A DNA stretch of 64,000 bases, taken from Streptomyces coeruleorubidus. GTDB lineage: Bacteria; Actinomycetota; Actinomycetes; Streptomycetales; Streptomycetaceae. Positions 17,520 to 25,385 of the stretch are shown here, piece by piece. Where the stretch lies: positions 2,480,001-2,544,000 of the forward strand of contig NZ_CP023694.1 of assembly GCF_008705135.1 (NCBI RefSeq). The letters run 5' to 3'. Both the position numbers and the translations under genes were made by a program. The notes beneath the pieces are model-generated. The model was not told the origin of the DNA and did no database searches. It was given only the letters and a program-made list of their open reading frames with translations. How positions within the stretch are numbered: the first letter of the stretch is position 1; the number at the start of each line of letters is the position of its first letter.

Positions 17520-18356
17520 ATGTCAGCAACCCGAGGGCAGGCAGCCGAGGCCGGCGTACGCGTCGTCTCCGCCGACGGCACGGAGATCGCGTTCGAGCAG
17601 TCGGGCAGCGGGCCCGCTGTCGTCCTGGTGGCCTCGGCCCTGGCCGACCGCTCCGACACCACCAGGCTTGCCGCCCTCCTCGCCGAGCACTTCACAGTGA
17701 TCAACTACGACCGGCGCGGCCGGGGTGCCAGCGGTGACGCCGACGCTTACGCCGTCGAGCGCGAGATCGAGGACATCGCCGCCTTGATCGAGCACGTCGG
17801 CGGCTCGGCGTCGCTGTTCGGCTCGTCCTCCGGGGCGGTCCTCGCCCTGCGTGCGGCCGCTGCCGGAGTGAATATCGACCGCCTGGCCCTGTACGAGCCG
17901 CCGTTCGTGGTCGCCGACGGCGACGACGGCCCGCCCAGGGACCTCGCGCGGCAGGTCACCGCGCTGCTCGCGCAGGGCCGCGACAGCGACGCGGTCAAGT
18001 ACTTCATGACGAGGGTGCAGGGCATGCCCGGTATCGCCGTGTTCTTCATGAGGCTGATGCCGAAGGTGTGGGCGAACCTCACCGGGTTGGCCCGCACCCT
18101 GCCCTACGACATCGCGGTCATGGGCGACACCCAGCAGGGCAAGCCGCTCGACGCCGAGGAGTGGAAGGGCGCGAGCGTGCCCACCCGGGTGCTGACCGGC
18201 GGCAAGAGCCCGGCCGCCTTCCAGCGCGCCGCCCGCGCCGTCATCGAGATCCTGCCGCAGGCCGACCACCGCGCCCTGCCGGGCCTCAACCACGGCGCGG
18301 TCGTCATGGCACCGAAGAAGCTCGCCCCGCAGATCACCGAATTCCTCAAAGGATGA
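17520..18356 (+). CDS. Alpha/beta-fold hydrolase
   Basis: 278-residue cytoplasmic alpha/beta hydrolase of unknown substrate. The nucleophile elbow is GSSSG with S103, the oxyanion region is preceded by INYDRRGRGASG, and the catalytic His is probably the one in PGLNHGAVV near the C-terminus. It resembles the hydrolase/epoxide-hydrolase-like group used as small esterases. ATG at 17520 is preceded by a strong GAGAGAAGG. It is a single gene that diverges from the response regulator and converges on chorismate mutase. Confidence 0.85.
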   Translation: MSATRGQAAEAGVRVVSADGTEIAFEQSGSGPAVVLVASALADRSDTTRLAALLAEHFTVINYDRRGRGASGDADAYAVEREIEDIAALIEHVGGSASLFGSSSGAVLALRAAAAGVNIDRLALYEPPFVVADGDDGPPRDLARQVTALLAQGRDSDAVKYFMTRVQGMPGIAVFFMRLMPKVWANLTGLARTLPYDIAVMGDTQQGKPLDAEEWKGASVPTRVLTGGKSPAAFQRAARAVIEILPQADHRALPGLNHGAVVMAPKKLAPQITEFLKG

Positions 18357-18400
18357 CCCGACTTGGTCTTCGGCCTGGGCAGGTCGAAGATCGGGCCAGG

Positions 18401-18751
18401 TCAGTCACGGCCCGGCGCGGACCCGTTGAGTGCCTCGTCCGCGATGCGCTCGTGGTGGCGGATGACCTCGGCGACGATGAAGTTCAGGAACTTCTCCGCG
18501 AAGGCCGGGTCCAGTTTGGCGTCCTCGGCGAGCGCGCGCAGCCGGGCGATCTGGCGGGACTCGCGGGCCGGGTCGGCGGGCGGCAGCTGGTGCCGGGCCT
18601 TGAGGAGGCCGACCTGCTGGGTGCACTTGAAGCGCTCGGCGAGCATGTGGACGACGGCCGCGTCGATGTTGTCGATGCTGTCGCGCAGGCGGGCGAGTTC
18701 CGTAACGACGGCGGGGTCGACGTCACCGGTGCCGGTGTTGCTGGTGGTCAT
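18401..18751 (-). CDS. Chorismate mutase (AroQ class, cytoplasmic)
   Basis: 116-residue all-helical chorismate mutase domain, turning chorismate into prephenate for Phe and Tyr synthesis. The order is typical: LARLRDSIDNIDAAVVHMLAERF (helix 1, with active-site Arg), KARHQLPPADPARESRQIARL (loop and helix 2), then FLNFIVAEVIRHHERIA (helix 3). There is no signal peptide, so it is the intracellular monofunctional enzyme, not the secreted *MtCM type. It stands alone, and lies 40 kb from the trp cluster that competes for the same chorismate. Confidence 0.9.
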   Translation of the reverse strand: MTTSNTGTGDVDPAVVTELARLRDSIDNIDAAVVHMLAERFKCTQQVGLLKARHQLPPADPARESRQIARLRALAEDAKLDPAFAEKFLNFIVAEVIRHHERIADEALNGSAPGRD

Positions 18752-18796
18752 GGCAGGTCAGCCTAAGGGGCGCAGGCCCGGCGGCCGCGGGCCGTC

Positions 18797-19249
18797 TCAC
18801 AACTCGGCGGTGCTCAGCCGCTTGTGGAAGCAGACGTCCTCGTGTCCGCCGGGCACGCCCTCGATACGCGCCCGTTCCCGGAAGCCGAGCCGGGGGTAGA
18901 AACCGGGTGCCTGGAAGCTGTAGGTGGAGACGACCATGTCCGTGCAGCCGCGCCGGACGGCCTCTTCCTCCGCGGCGTGCATCAGCCGGCCGCCCCAGCC
19001 GGCGTGCCGCTGGTCCGCGCGCACCCAGAGCAGATCCACGGAGCACAGGCTGCCCCAGGTCCAGGCGGTGAGCCCGCCGATCAGGTCGCCGGCCTCGTCG
19101 GTGACGCGGACGGAGAGGGGCTCGGTGGTGGCGCCGTCGGCGGCCGCGGTGTTGAAGGCGGTCAGCTCCTCGTCGAGCCGCTTCTCGAGTTCGTCGTCCT
19201 GGCCGCCCACCCGGAGCGAGGCGGCGACGGAGCGCTGTTCGCTGGTCAC
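18797..19249 (-). CDS. GNAT-family N-acetyltransferase
   Basis: 150-residue GNAT protein. The acetyl-CoA pyrophosphate loop is RADQRHAGWGGRLM, preceded by the strand LCSVDLLWV and followed by AVRRGCTDMVVSTYSFQAPGFYPRLGF, the usual motif A-B arrangement. The substrate is unknown. The frame is open to an ATG at 19324, but the added 25 residues are Arg/Pro-rich and unlike a domain; the GTG at 19249 (MTSEQRSVAASLRVGG) fits the fold better, though its Shine-Dalgarno is weak. Confidence 0.75.
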   Translation of the reverse strand: MTSEQRSVAASLRVGGQDDELEKRLDEELTAFNTAAADGATTEPLSVRVTDEAGDLIGGLTAWTWGSLCSVDLLWVRADQRHAGWGGRLMHAAEEEAVRRGCTDMVVSTYSFQAPGFYPRLGFRERARIEGVPGGHEDVCFHKRLSTAEL

Positions 19250-19371
19250 GGCCCGGATTCTGCCAGCGGCCCGGGGCGGCGACGACCGGTTTTCGCGGCG
19301 GCGGGGCGGCCCCGTGGCCGTCACACTTCCGTACAGTGGAATCGGGTTCAGGGGCGTCTTGGGGGTGAGGC

Positions 19372-20259
19372 GTGGCGAACGACGGGCCGGTGGAGCACGG
19401 CTACCCGCATCTGGAGACGGTGCGGGCCGCCATCACGGCGCTGTACAAGCGGCTGTCGTACGACACGATCCAGACGTTCGCCACCAGCGTGCTCCCCGCC
19501 GACGTGGCCTTCTGCGACACCGACGACCTGTATCTGGGGGCGCAGCGGGTGGCGCACGAGCTGGTGCGGCACTACCGGCTGCCGGATGCCCGGATGATCG
19601 TGAGCTTCCGGGAGATGCGGCACGCGGCGAACGTCGAGCTCGCGGCCGGGCCGGAGTACTTCGTGGAGCTGAACGACCGGTTCCGTACGCATCGGCGGGA
19701 CATCGGGGCGGCCCTGGCGCACGAGGTGATGCATGTGTACCTGCACCGCCTCGACCTGTCCTTCCCGGGCGTGAGGGACAACGAGATCCTGACGGACACG
19801 GCGACGACGTATCTGGGTGCGGGCTGGCTGCTGCTGGACGCGTACCGGGAGGACCGGGCGGCGTCCCAGAAGCTGGGGTACCTCACGCCGGAGGAGTTCG
19901 GGTACGTGCTGGCCAAGCGGGCGCTGGTCTTCGGGGAGGACCCGTCGGTGTGGTTCACCAGTCCGCAGGCGTACACGGCATATGTGAAGGGGAGGGAGCT
20001 GGCCCGTCACGACGAGCAGCAGCCGCCGCTGACCGCGGCGGGATGGGCGGGGCGGCGGCGGTACGCGCGCGATCGGCGGCATGCGCCGACAGGTCCGCCG
20101 CAGCCGGGTGTGCGGTACTCGTTCACTCCCGACGGGGGTGGGCGGTTGCGGGTGTCGTTTCCCTGTCCGACCTGTCATCAGCGGATCAGGGTGCCGGTGC
20201 GGGGGCGGGTTCGGGCGCGGTGTGCGTTGTGCCGGAGTGTGTTGGAGTGCGACACGTAG
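19372..20259 (+). CDS. HExxH protein with C-terminal zinc ribbon (putative metallopeptidase)
   Basis: 295-residue protein of unknown function. A metallopeptidase-like HEVMHVYLH motif sits at residues 117-125, preceded by AGPEYFVELNDRF and followed by DNEILTDTATTYLG. An acidic residue there (E143 or D147) could be the third zinc ligand, as in gluzincins. The C-terminal ~40 residues carry CPTC and CALC pairs, a zinc ribbon. No signal peptide or membrane helix is seen, so it is probably an intracellular zinc peptidase-like protein. The start is GTG at 19372. It diverges from the GNAT gene; the next gene is convergent and belongs to the steroid cluster. Confidence 0.6.
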   Translation: MANDGPVEHGYPHLETVRAAITALYKRLSYDTIQTFATSVLPADVAFCDTDDLYLGAQRVAHELVRHYRLPDARMIVSFREMRHAANVELAAGPEYFVELNDRFRTHRRDIGAALAHEVMHVYLHRLDLSFPGVRDNEILTDTATTYLGAGWLLLDAYREDRAASQKLGYLTPEEFGYVLAKRALVFGEDPSVWFTSPQAYTAYVKGRELARHDEQQPPLTAAGWAGRRRYARDRRHAPTGPPQPGVRYSFTPDGGGRLRVSFPCPTCHQRIRVPVRGRVRARCALCRSVLECDT

Positions 20260-20300
20260 GTGTGCGCCGGGGTGGGGAGAGGGATCGCCCGCCGGTCTTC

Positions 20301-21227
20301 CTACGCCCCGTACACGCGCCCCGGCTCACCCGCCTCCGCCAGCAGTTTCCGCGCCGCCTCCCCCGCCTCCGCCGGAGCCCACCGCTCGCCCTTGTCCACG
20401 CCCGGGCCCGGGCGCCAGCCCTCCATCACCGTGATCCGGCCGCCCTCCGCCTCGAAGACCCGGCCGGTCACGCCGGCGCTCGCGGCGGAGCCGAGCCAGA
20501 CGACCAGAGGGGAGACGTTCTCCGGGGCCATCGTGTCGAAGCCGGAGTCGGGTGCTGCCATGGTGTCGGCGAAGGTGCGTTCCGTCATGCGGGTCCGGGC
20601 GGCGGGGGCGATCGCGTTGACCTGGACGCCGTAGCGGCGCAGTTCGGCCGCCGCGACCAGGGTGAGGGCGACGATCCCGGCCTTGGCGGCGCTGTAGTTG
20701 CCCTGTCCGACCGAGCCCAGCAGGCCCGCGCCGCTGCTGGTGTTGACGATCCGCGCCTCGGGCCGGCGGCCCGCCTTGGCCTCGGACCGCCAGTGTGCGG
20801 CGGCGTGCCGCAGGGGCAGGAAGTGGCCCTTGAGGTGGACGCGTACGACGGCGTCGAAGTCGTCCTCGTCGAGGTTGACCAGCATCCGGTCGCGCAGGAA
20901 GCCCGCGTTGTTGACGAGCGTGTCGAGCCGGCCGTACGTCTCCAGGGCCGTCTGGACGAGGGCGGCGGCGCCCTCGGTCGTGGCGATGTCGCCGCCGTGC
21001 GGCACCGCCTCGCCGCCCGCCGCGCGGATCTCCTCGGCGACGCGGCCGGCCGGGCTGTCGGGACCGGGCGTCCCGCCGGCGGCTGCGGGTGTGCCGTCGA
21101 GGCCGACACCGAGGTCGTTGACGACGAGCCGCGCGCCCTCGGCGGCGAACGCGAGGGCGTGGGCGCGGCCGAGGCCCCGGCCCGCGCCGGTGACGACGAC
21201 GACCCGCCCGTCGCAGATTCCGCTCAT
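20301..21227 (-). CDS. SDR-family dehydrogenase of the KstR2-type steroid cluster (Rv3548c-like)
   Basis: 308-residue classical short-chain dehydrogenase. The cofactor motif GAGRGLGRAHA is at residues ~14-24, NNAG is present, and the catalytic Ser, Tyr and Lys lie in SSGAGLLGSVGQGNYSAAKAG. The text is very close to the mycobacterial Rv3548c-type enzyme, including the VVVNDLGVGLDG and MAPENVSPLVVWLGS stretches and the final VYGA. In Mycobacterium and Rhodococcus this gene is in the KstR2 regulon for sterol rings C and D, but its exact step is not settled. ATG at 21227 has GGAAGGAG upstream and overlaps the stop of the preceding SDR by 4 bp. Confidence 0.85.
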   Translation of the reverse strand: MSGICDGRVVVVTGAGRGLGRAHALAFAAEGARLVVNDLGVGLDGTPAAAGGTPGPDSPAGRVAEEIRAAGGEAVPHGGDIATTEGAAALVQTALETYGRLDTLVNNAGFLRDRMLVNLDEDDFDAVVRVHLKGHFLPLRHAAAHWRSEAKAGRRPEARIVNTSSGAGLLGSVGQGNYSAAKAGIVALTLVAAAELRRYGVQVNAIAPAARTRMTERTFADTMAAPDSGFDTMAPENVSPLVVWLGSAASAGVTGRVFEAEGGRITVMEGWRPGPGVDKGERWAPAEAGEAARKLLAEAGEPGRVYGA

Positions 21228-21985
21228 CTCGGGTCTCCTTCCGTGTAGGTCTCGTTGTTCGCCGTCGAGGCGTCCAGGAACGCGGGGCGCTCCCCGCCGC
21301 CGTGGACGAGCAGGCTCGCCCCGCTGATGTAGGCGGCGGCGTCCGAGGCGAGGAAGACCGCGGCCCGGCCGACGTCGGAGGGCTCGGCGAGGCGGCCGAG
21401 CGGGACGGTCCGGGCGACGGCGGCGACGCCGTCCCGGTCGCCGTAGTGGAGGTGGGACAACTCGGTGCGGACCATGCCGACGACGAGGGTGTTGACCCGG
21501 ATGTCGGGCGCCCACTCCACGGCCATCGAGCGGGAGAGGTTCTCCAGGCCGGCCTTGGCGGCTCCGTAGGCGGCGGTGCCCGGTGAGGGGCGGCCTCCGC
21601 TGACGCTGCCGATCATGACGATCGAGCCCCTGGCCCGCCGGAGGTGCTCGTACGCGGCGAGGGACACGGTCAGCGGAGCCACGAGGTTGAGCTCCACCAC
21701 GCGCGCGTGCCGGTCGGCGGAGGCGTGGGTGAGCGGGCGGTGGGGGCTGCCGCCCGCGTTGTTGACGAGGACGTCGAGCCGGGGCAGCTCGCCGCACAGG
21801 TGCCGGACGGCCTCGGCGTCCCGGACGTCCAGCGGCGCGAACTCCGTTCCGGGTACCGGGACTTCCGGCGGGTGGCGGGCACAGACCACGACCTCGGCGC
21901 CCGCCCGTACGAAGGCACGCGCGATGCCGGCACCGACGCCCCGGGTCCCGCCCGTGACGACGGCGACCTTCCCGTCCAGCTCCAT
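21224..21985 (-). CDS. SDR-family dehydrogenase of the KstR2-type steroid cluster (Rv3549c-like)
   Basis: 253-residue short-chain dehydrogenase with GGTRGVGAGIARAF (cofactor), NNAG, and Ser/Tyr/Lys in IGSVSGGRPSPGTAAYGAAKAG. It is the first gene of a two-gene minus-strand operon. The ATG lies 7 bp from the large dyad that carries the KstR2-like operator shared with echA20 on the plus strand. The position corresponds exactly to Rv3549c in the M. tuberculosis cluster. Role inferred: oxidation or reduction of a hydroxy/keto group on a ring C/D intermediate. Confidence 0.85.
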   Translation of the reverse strand: MELDGKVAVVTGGTRGVGAGIARAFVRAGAEVVVCARHPPEVPVPGTEFAPLDVRDAEAVRHLCGELPRLDVLVNNAGGSPHRPLTHASADRHARVVELNLVAPLTVSLAAYEHLRRARGSIVMIGSVSGGRPSPGTAAYGAAKAGLENLSRSMAVEWAPDIRVNTLVVGMVRTELSHLHYGDRDGVAAVARTVPLGRLAEPSDVGRAAVFLASDAAAYISGASLLVHGGGERPAFLDASTANNETYTEGDPR

Positions 21986-21991
21986 TCGCTG

Positions 21992-22028
21992 CTACCTTCC
22001 ACCTAACAAACGTTTGGTGGAAAGGTAG
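21992..22028. promoter_or_regulatory. KstR2-like operator in the SDR/echA20 divergent promoter
   Basis: CCTAACAAACGTTTGGTGG at 22002-22020 contains the perfect palindrome CAAACGTTTG and fits the KstR2 pattern AnCAAGnnCTTGnT except that the G/C pair is A/T. It is embedded in a wider inverted repeat, CTACCTTCCACC (21992-22003) against GGTGGAAAGGTAG (22016-22028), with one extra base on the right. It shares 16 of 20 positions with the reverse complement of the second site at 28003-28022. It would cover both start regions (minus gene at 21985, plus gene at 22040). Confidence 0.75.
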
Positions 22029-22039
22029 CTGATGCGGCC

Positions 22040-22783
22040 ATGGGTGTCTCCACCTCGTGCGTGGAAAAGGGCGTAGCCGTCGTCACGGTCGGCTTCCCGC
22101 CGGTGAACGCCCTGCCGGTGGCCGGCTGGTTCGCCCTGGCCGACGCGGTGCGCGCGGCCGGGCGCGACCCGCAGGTCCGGTGCGTGGTGCTGACAGCCGA
22201 GGGGCGCGGGTTCAACGCGGGTGTGGACATCAAGGAGATACAGAAGGACGGGAACAGTGCGCTGATCGGCGCCAACCACGCCTGCGCGGAGGCCTTCGCC
22301 GCGGTGTACGACTGCGCGGTGCCGGTCGTGGCGGCGGTGCACGGCTTCTGCCTGGGCGGCGGTATCGGGCTGGTGGGCAACGCGGACGCGATCGTGGCGA
22401 GCGAGGACGCCGTCTTCGGGCTGCCCGAGCTGGACCGGGGCGCCCTGGGCGCGGCCACCCATCTGGCCCGGCTGGTCCCGCATCATCTGATGCGCGCCCT
22501 GTACTACACCTCGCGCACGGCGACCGCGGCCGAGTTGCACGCGCACGGCTCGGTGTGGCAGGTCGTGCCGCGCGGGGAACTGCGAGCCGCCGCACTGACT
22601 CTGGCCCGCGAGATCGCCGCCAAGGACGGGCAGCTGCTGCGCCTGGCCAAGGCCGCCCTCAACGGCATCGATCCGGTCGACGTGCGCCGCAGCTACCGCT
22701 TCGAGCAGGGCTTCACCTTCGAGGCGGGCCTGAGCGGGGTGGCCGGCCGGGTGCGCGCCGGCTTCGGGAAGGAGGGGGCGTAG
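22040..22783 (+). CDS. echA20: EchA20-type enoyl-CoA hydratase/ring hydrolase of steroid C/D-ring catabolism
   Basis: 247-residue crotonase-fold enzyme. The CoA site shows EGRGFNAGVDIKEIQ, and the oxyanion-hole glycines lie in AAVHGFCLGGGIGLVGNADAIVASEDAVFGLPEL. In mycobacteria EchA20 hydrolytically opens steroid ring D of the HIP-derived CoA ester. Opening MGVSTSCVEKGVAVVTVGFPPVNALP matches that subfamily. It is the first gene of the plus-strand echA20-ipdA-ipdB-ipdC operon, behind the KstR2-like operator. Its TAG is followed directly by the ipdA GTG. The ATG at 22040 lacks an ideally spaced Shine-Dalgarno (GGAAAGG is 14 bp away). Confidence 0.88.
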   Translation: MGVSTSCVEKGVAVVTVGFPPVNALPVAGWFALADAVRAAGRDPQVRCVVLTAEGRGFNAGVDIKEIQKDGNSALIGANHACAEAFAAVYDCAVPVVAAVHGFCLGGGIGLVGNADAIVASEDAVFGLPELDRGALGAATHLARLVPHHLMRALYYTSRTATAAELHAHGSVWQVVPRGELRAAALTLAREIAAKDGQLLRLAKAALNGIDPVDVRRSYRFEQGFTFEAGLSGVAGRVRAGFGKEGA

Positions 22784-23620
22784 GTGAGCGACAAGACGAT
22801 GACGGCCGACGAGGTGGTGTCCCGCCTGTCCAGCGGCATGACCCTCGGCATCGGCGGCTGGGGCTCGCGCCGCAAGCCGATGGCCCTGGTGAGAGCACTG
22901 CTCAGGTCGGAGGTCACCGATCTCACCGTCGTCTCGTACGGCGGCCCGGACGTGGGCATGCTGGCCGCCGCCGGGCGGATCCGGAAGCTGGTCACGGCGT
23001 TCGTCACCCTCGACTCGATCCCCCTGGAGCCGCACTACCGCGCGGCCCGCGAGCGGGGCGCCTTCGCGCTGACGGAGATCGACGAGGCGATGTTCATGTG
23101 GGGTCTGCACGCGGCGGCGAACCGGCTGCCGTTCCTGCCGGTGCGGGCCGGGATCGGCTCGGACGTGATGCGGGTCAACCCCGGTTTGCGGACGGTCACT
23201 TCACCGTACGGGGACGGGGAGACGTTCGTGGCGATGCCCGCCCTGCGGCTCGACGCGGCCCTGGTGCACATGAACCGCGCCGACCGGCTGGGCAACGGGC
23301 AGTACCTGGGCCCGGACCCCTACTTCGACGACCTGTTCTGCGAGGCGGCGGACACGGCGTACGTCAGCTGCGAGCGGATCGTCGACACGGCCGAGCTGAC
23401 CAAGGCGGCGGCACCCCAGACCCTGCTGGTCAAGCGGCACACGGTGACCGGGGTCGTGGAGGCCCCGGGCGGGGCGCACTTCACGTCCTGCGCGCCCGAC
23501 TACGGCCGGGACGAGGCCTTCCAGAAGACGTACGCGACGACACCCTGGCCCCAGTTCGCGGCCCGGTTCCTCGCCGGGGACGAGCAGGCGTACCGGTCGG
23601 CCGTCGGGGAGGGGACATGA
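22784..23620 (+). CDS. ipdA: IpdA, CoA-transferase-fold subunit of the steroid ring C hydrolase (COCHEA-CoA hydrolase)
   Basis: 278-residue protein with the class I CoA-transferase fold: SGMTLGIGGWGSRRKPMALVRALLRSEVTDLTVVSYGGPD at the N-terminus, then the metal/ring segment DPYFDDLFCEAADTAYVSCERIV and EAPGGAHFTSCAPDYGRDEAFQ. In M. tuberculosis and Rhodococcus IpdAB opens the last steroid ring (ring C) of COCHEA-CoA by a retro-Claisen-like hydrolysis and does not transfer CoA. GTG at 22784 directly follows the echA20 stop, with GGAGGGGG inside the echA20 end. The stop overlaps the ipdB ATG (ATGA), as expected for a heteromeric enzyme. Confidence 0.92.
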   Translation: MSDKTMTADEVVSRLSSGMTLGIGGWGSRRKPMALVRALLRSEVTDLTVVSYGGPDVGMLAAAGRIRKLVTAFVTLDSIPLEPHYRAARERGAFALTEIDEAMFMWGLHAAANRLPFLPVRAGIGSDVMRVNPGLRTVTSPYGDGETFVAMPALRLDAALVHMNRADRLGNGQYLGPDPYFDDLFCEAADTAYVSCERIVDTAELTKAAAPQTLLVKRHTVTGVVEAPGGAHFTSCAPDYGRDEAFQKTYATTPWPQFAARFLAGDEQAYRSAVGEGT

Positions 23621-24336
23621 CGGGGGCCACCCGCGCCGAGTACTGCGTGATCGCGTGCGCCGAGGCCTGGCGGGGCGACGGCGAGGTGCTCGCGAGCCCG
23701 ATGGGGCTGATCCCCTCCCTCGGCGCCCGGCTCGCCCGGCTCACCTTCGCGCCGGACCTGCTGCTGACCGACGGCGAGGCGCTGCTGGTCCGCCCGGACG
23801 GGACGGCGGAGGGCTGGCTGCCGTACCGGCAGCATCTGGCCCTGGTGACCGGCGGCCGGCGGCACGTGATGATGGGCGCGAGTCAGATCGACCGGTTCGG
23901 CAACCAGAACATCTCGTGCATCGGCGACTGGGAGCGGCCGAGGCGCCAGCTGCTCGGGGTGCGCGGCGCGCCGGTCAACACCCTGAACAATCCGACCAGT
24001 TACTGGGTCCCGAGGCACTCCCGGCGGGTCTTCGTCGAGCGGGTCGACATGGTCTGCGGCGTCGGCTACGACCACGCGGCCGGTGCGCGTCACCACCGCA
24101 TCCCGCGGGTCGTGTCCGATCTGGGTGTCTTCGACTTCGCCACCGCCGACCACTCGATGCGTCCGGCCTCGCTGCACCCGGGTGTCACGATGGAGCAGGT
24201 CAGGGAGGCGACGGGCTTCGAGCTGGCCGTCCCGGACGAGGTGCCGCCGACCCGCGAGCCGACCGCCGAGGAACTCCGGCTGATCCGCGAGGTCCTCGAT
24301 CCGGCCGGTACCCGTACCAGGGAGGTCGCCTCGTGA
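23617..24336 (+). CDS. ipdB: IpdB, second subunit of the steroid ring C hydrolase
   Basis: 239-residue partner of IpdA, also CoA-transferase-fold. Recognisable text: LASPMGLIPSLGARLARLTFAPDLLLTDGEA, MMGASQIDRFGNQNISCIGDWERPRRQLLGVRGAPVNTLNN, and VVSDLGVFDF, where ordinary CoA-transferases of this type would show the catalytic Glu segment. It begins within the ipdA stop and ends in the overlapping ipdC start, so the subunits are made in step. Confidence 0.92.
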   Translation: MTGATRAEYCVIACAEAWRGDGEVLASPMGLIPSLGARLARLTFAPDLLLTDGEALLVRPDGTAEGWLPYRQHLALVTGGRRHVMMGASQIDRFGNQNISCIGDWERPRRQLLGVRGAPVNTLNNPTSYWVPRHSRRVFVERVDMVCGVGYDHAAGARHHRIPRVVSDLGVFDFATADHSMRPASLHPGVTMEQVREATGFELAVPDEVPPTREPTAEELRLIREVLDPAGTRTREVAS

Positions 24337-25385
24337 TGGAGACGGCGCTGACCCGGCTGACCGGGGTCCGTCATCCGGTCGTGCAGACCGGGATGGGCTG
24401 GGTGGCGGGCCCCCGGCTGGTCTCCGCCACGGCGAACGCGGGCGCTCTCGGCATCCTGGCCTCGGCGACGATGACGCTCGGCCAGTTGCGCTCGGCCGTC
24501 CGGGAGGTCCGGTCCCGTACCGACGCGCCGTTCGGGGTGAACCTGCGCGCCGACGCGGCGGACGCGGGCGACCGTGTGCGGATCCTGATCGAGGAGGGCG
24601 TCCGGGTCGCCTCCTTCGCCCTGGCCCCGTCCCGGGAGCTGATCGGCGAGCTCAAGGAGGCGGGTGTGGTCGTCATGCCGACCGTGGGGGCGCGGCGGCA
24701 CGCCGAGAAGGTCGCCGGCTGGGGCGCGGACGCGGTGCTCGTGCAGGGCGCGGAGGGCGGCGGGCACACCGGCGAGGTGGCCACGACGGTGCTGCTGCCG
24801 CAGGTGGTGGACGCCGTGGACATACCGGTCGTGGCGGCGGGCGGGTTCTTCGACGGGCGTGGGCTGGTCGCGGCGCTGGCCTACGGGGCGGCGGGCGTCG
24901 CCATGGGCACGCGGTTCCTGCTCACCTCGGACTCGACCGTGCCGGAGGCGGTGAAGGCGCGGTACCTGGCGGCGACGGTTCGGGACGTGACGGTCACCAG
25001 GGCGGTGGACGGGCTTCCGCACCGCATGCTGCGGACGGAACTGGTCGAGGCGCTGGAGCGCTCCGGCCGGGTGAGGGGCGCCCTCCAGGCGGTCCGCAGG
25101 GCGGCGGGCTACCGGAAGCTGTCCGGCACGAGTTGGCGCCGGATGCTCCAGGACGGCCTCGCCCTCAGGCACGGCAAGGACCTGACCTGGAGCCAGGTCC
25201 TGCTCGCCGCGAACACGCCGATGCTGCTCAAGGCGTCCATGGTGGACGGCCGTACGGATCTGGGGGTGATGGCGTCCGGGCAGGTCGCCGGGGTGATCGA
25301 CGACCTGCCGTCGTGCGCGGAGCTGATGGAGCGGATCATGAAGGAGGCCGAGGACACCCTTCGGCGTCTCACAGCCTCTCGATGA
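24333..25385 (+). CDS. ipdC: IpdC, FMN-dependent reductase of steroid C/D-ring catabolism (nitronate monooxygenase family)
   Basis: 350-residue TIM-barrel flavoprotein of the NMO/2-nitropropane dioxygenase family. HPVVQTGMGWVAGPRLVSATANAGALGILASATMTL, VQGAEGGGHTGEV, AAGGFFDGRGLVAALAYGAAGVAMGTRFLLT and the final ASGQVAGVIDDLPSC are nearly word for word those of the mycobacterial Rv3553 type, the ring-C/D enzyme IpdC. GTG at 24333 overlaps the ipdB stop; an ATG one codon later is also possible. The last 17 bases overlap the convergent fadA6 gene. Confidence 0.9.
   Translation: MMETALTRLTGVRHPVVQTGMGWVAGPRLVSATANAGALGILASATMTLGQLRSAVREVRSRTDAPFGVNLRADAADAGDRVRILIEEGVRVASFALAPSRELIGELKEAGVVVMPTVGARRHAEKVAGWGADAVLVQGAEGGGHTGEVATTVLLPQVVDAVDIPVVAAGGFFDGRGLVAALAYGAAGVAMGTRFLLTSDSTVPEAVKARYLAATVRDVTVTRAVDGLPHRMLRTELVEALERSGRVRGALQAVRRAAGYRKLSGTSWRRMLQDGLALRHGKDLTWSQVLLAANTPMLLKASMVDGRTDLGVMASGQVAGVIDDLPSCAELMERIMKEAEDTLRRLTASR

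Noticed and set aside
25369..25385. The 17-bp overlap of ipdC and fadA6 as an antisense control element
   Set aside because: Short convergent overlaps are common in compact actinobacterial clusters and nothing in the sequence suggests a regulatory fold.
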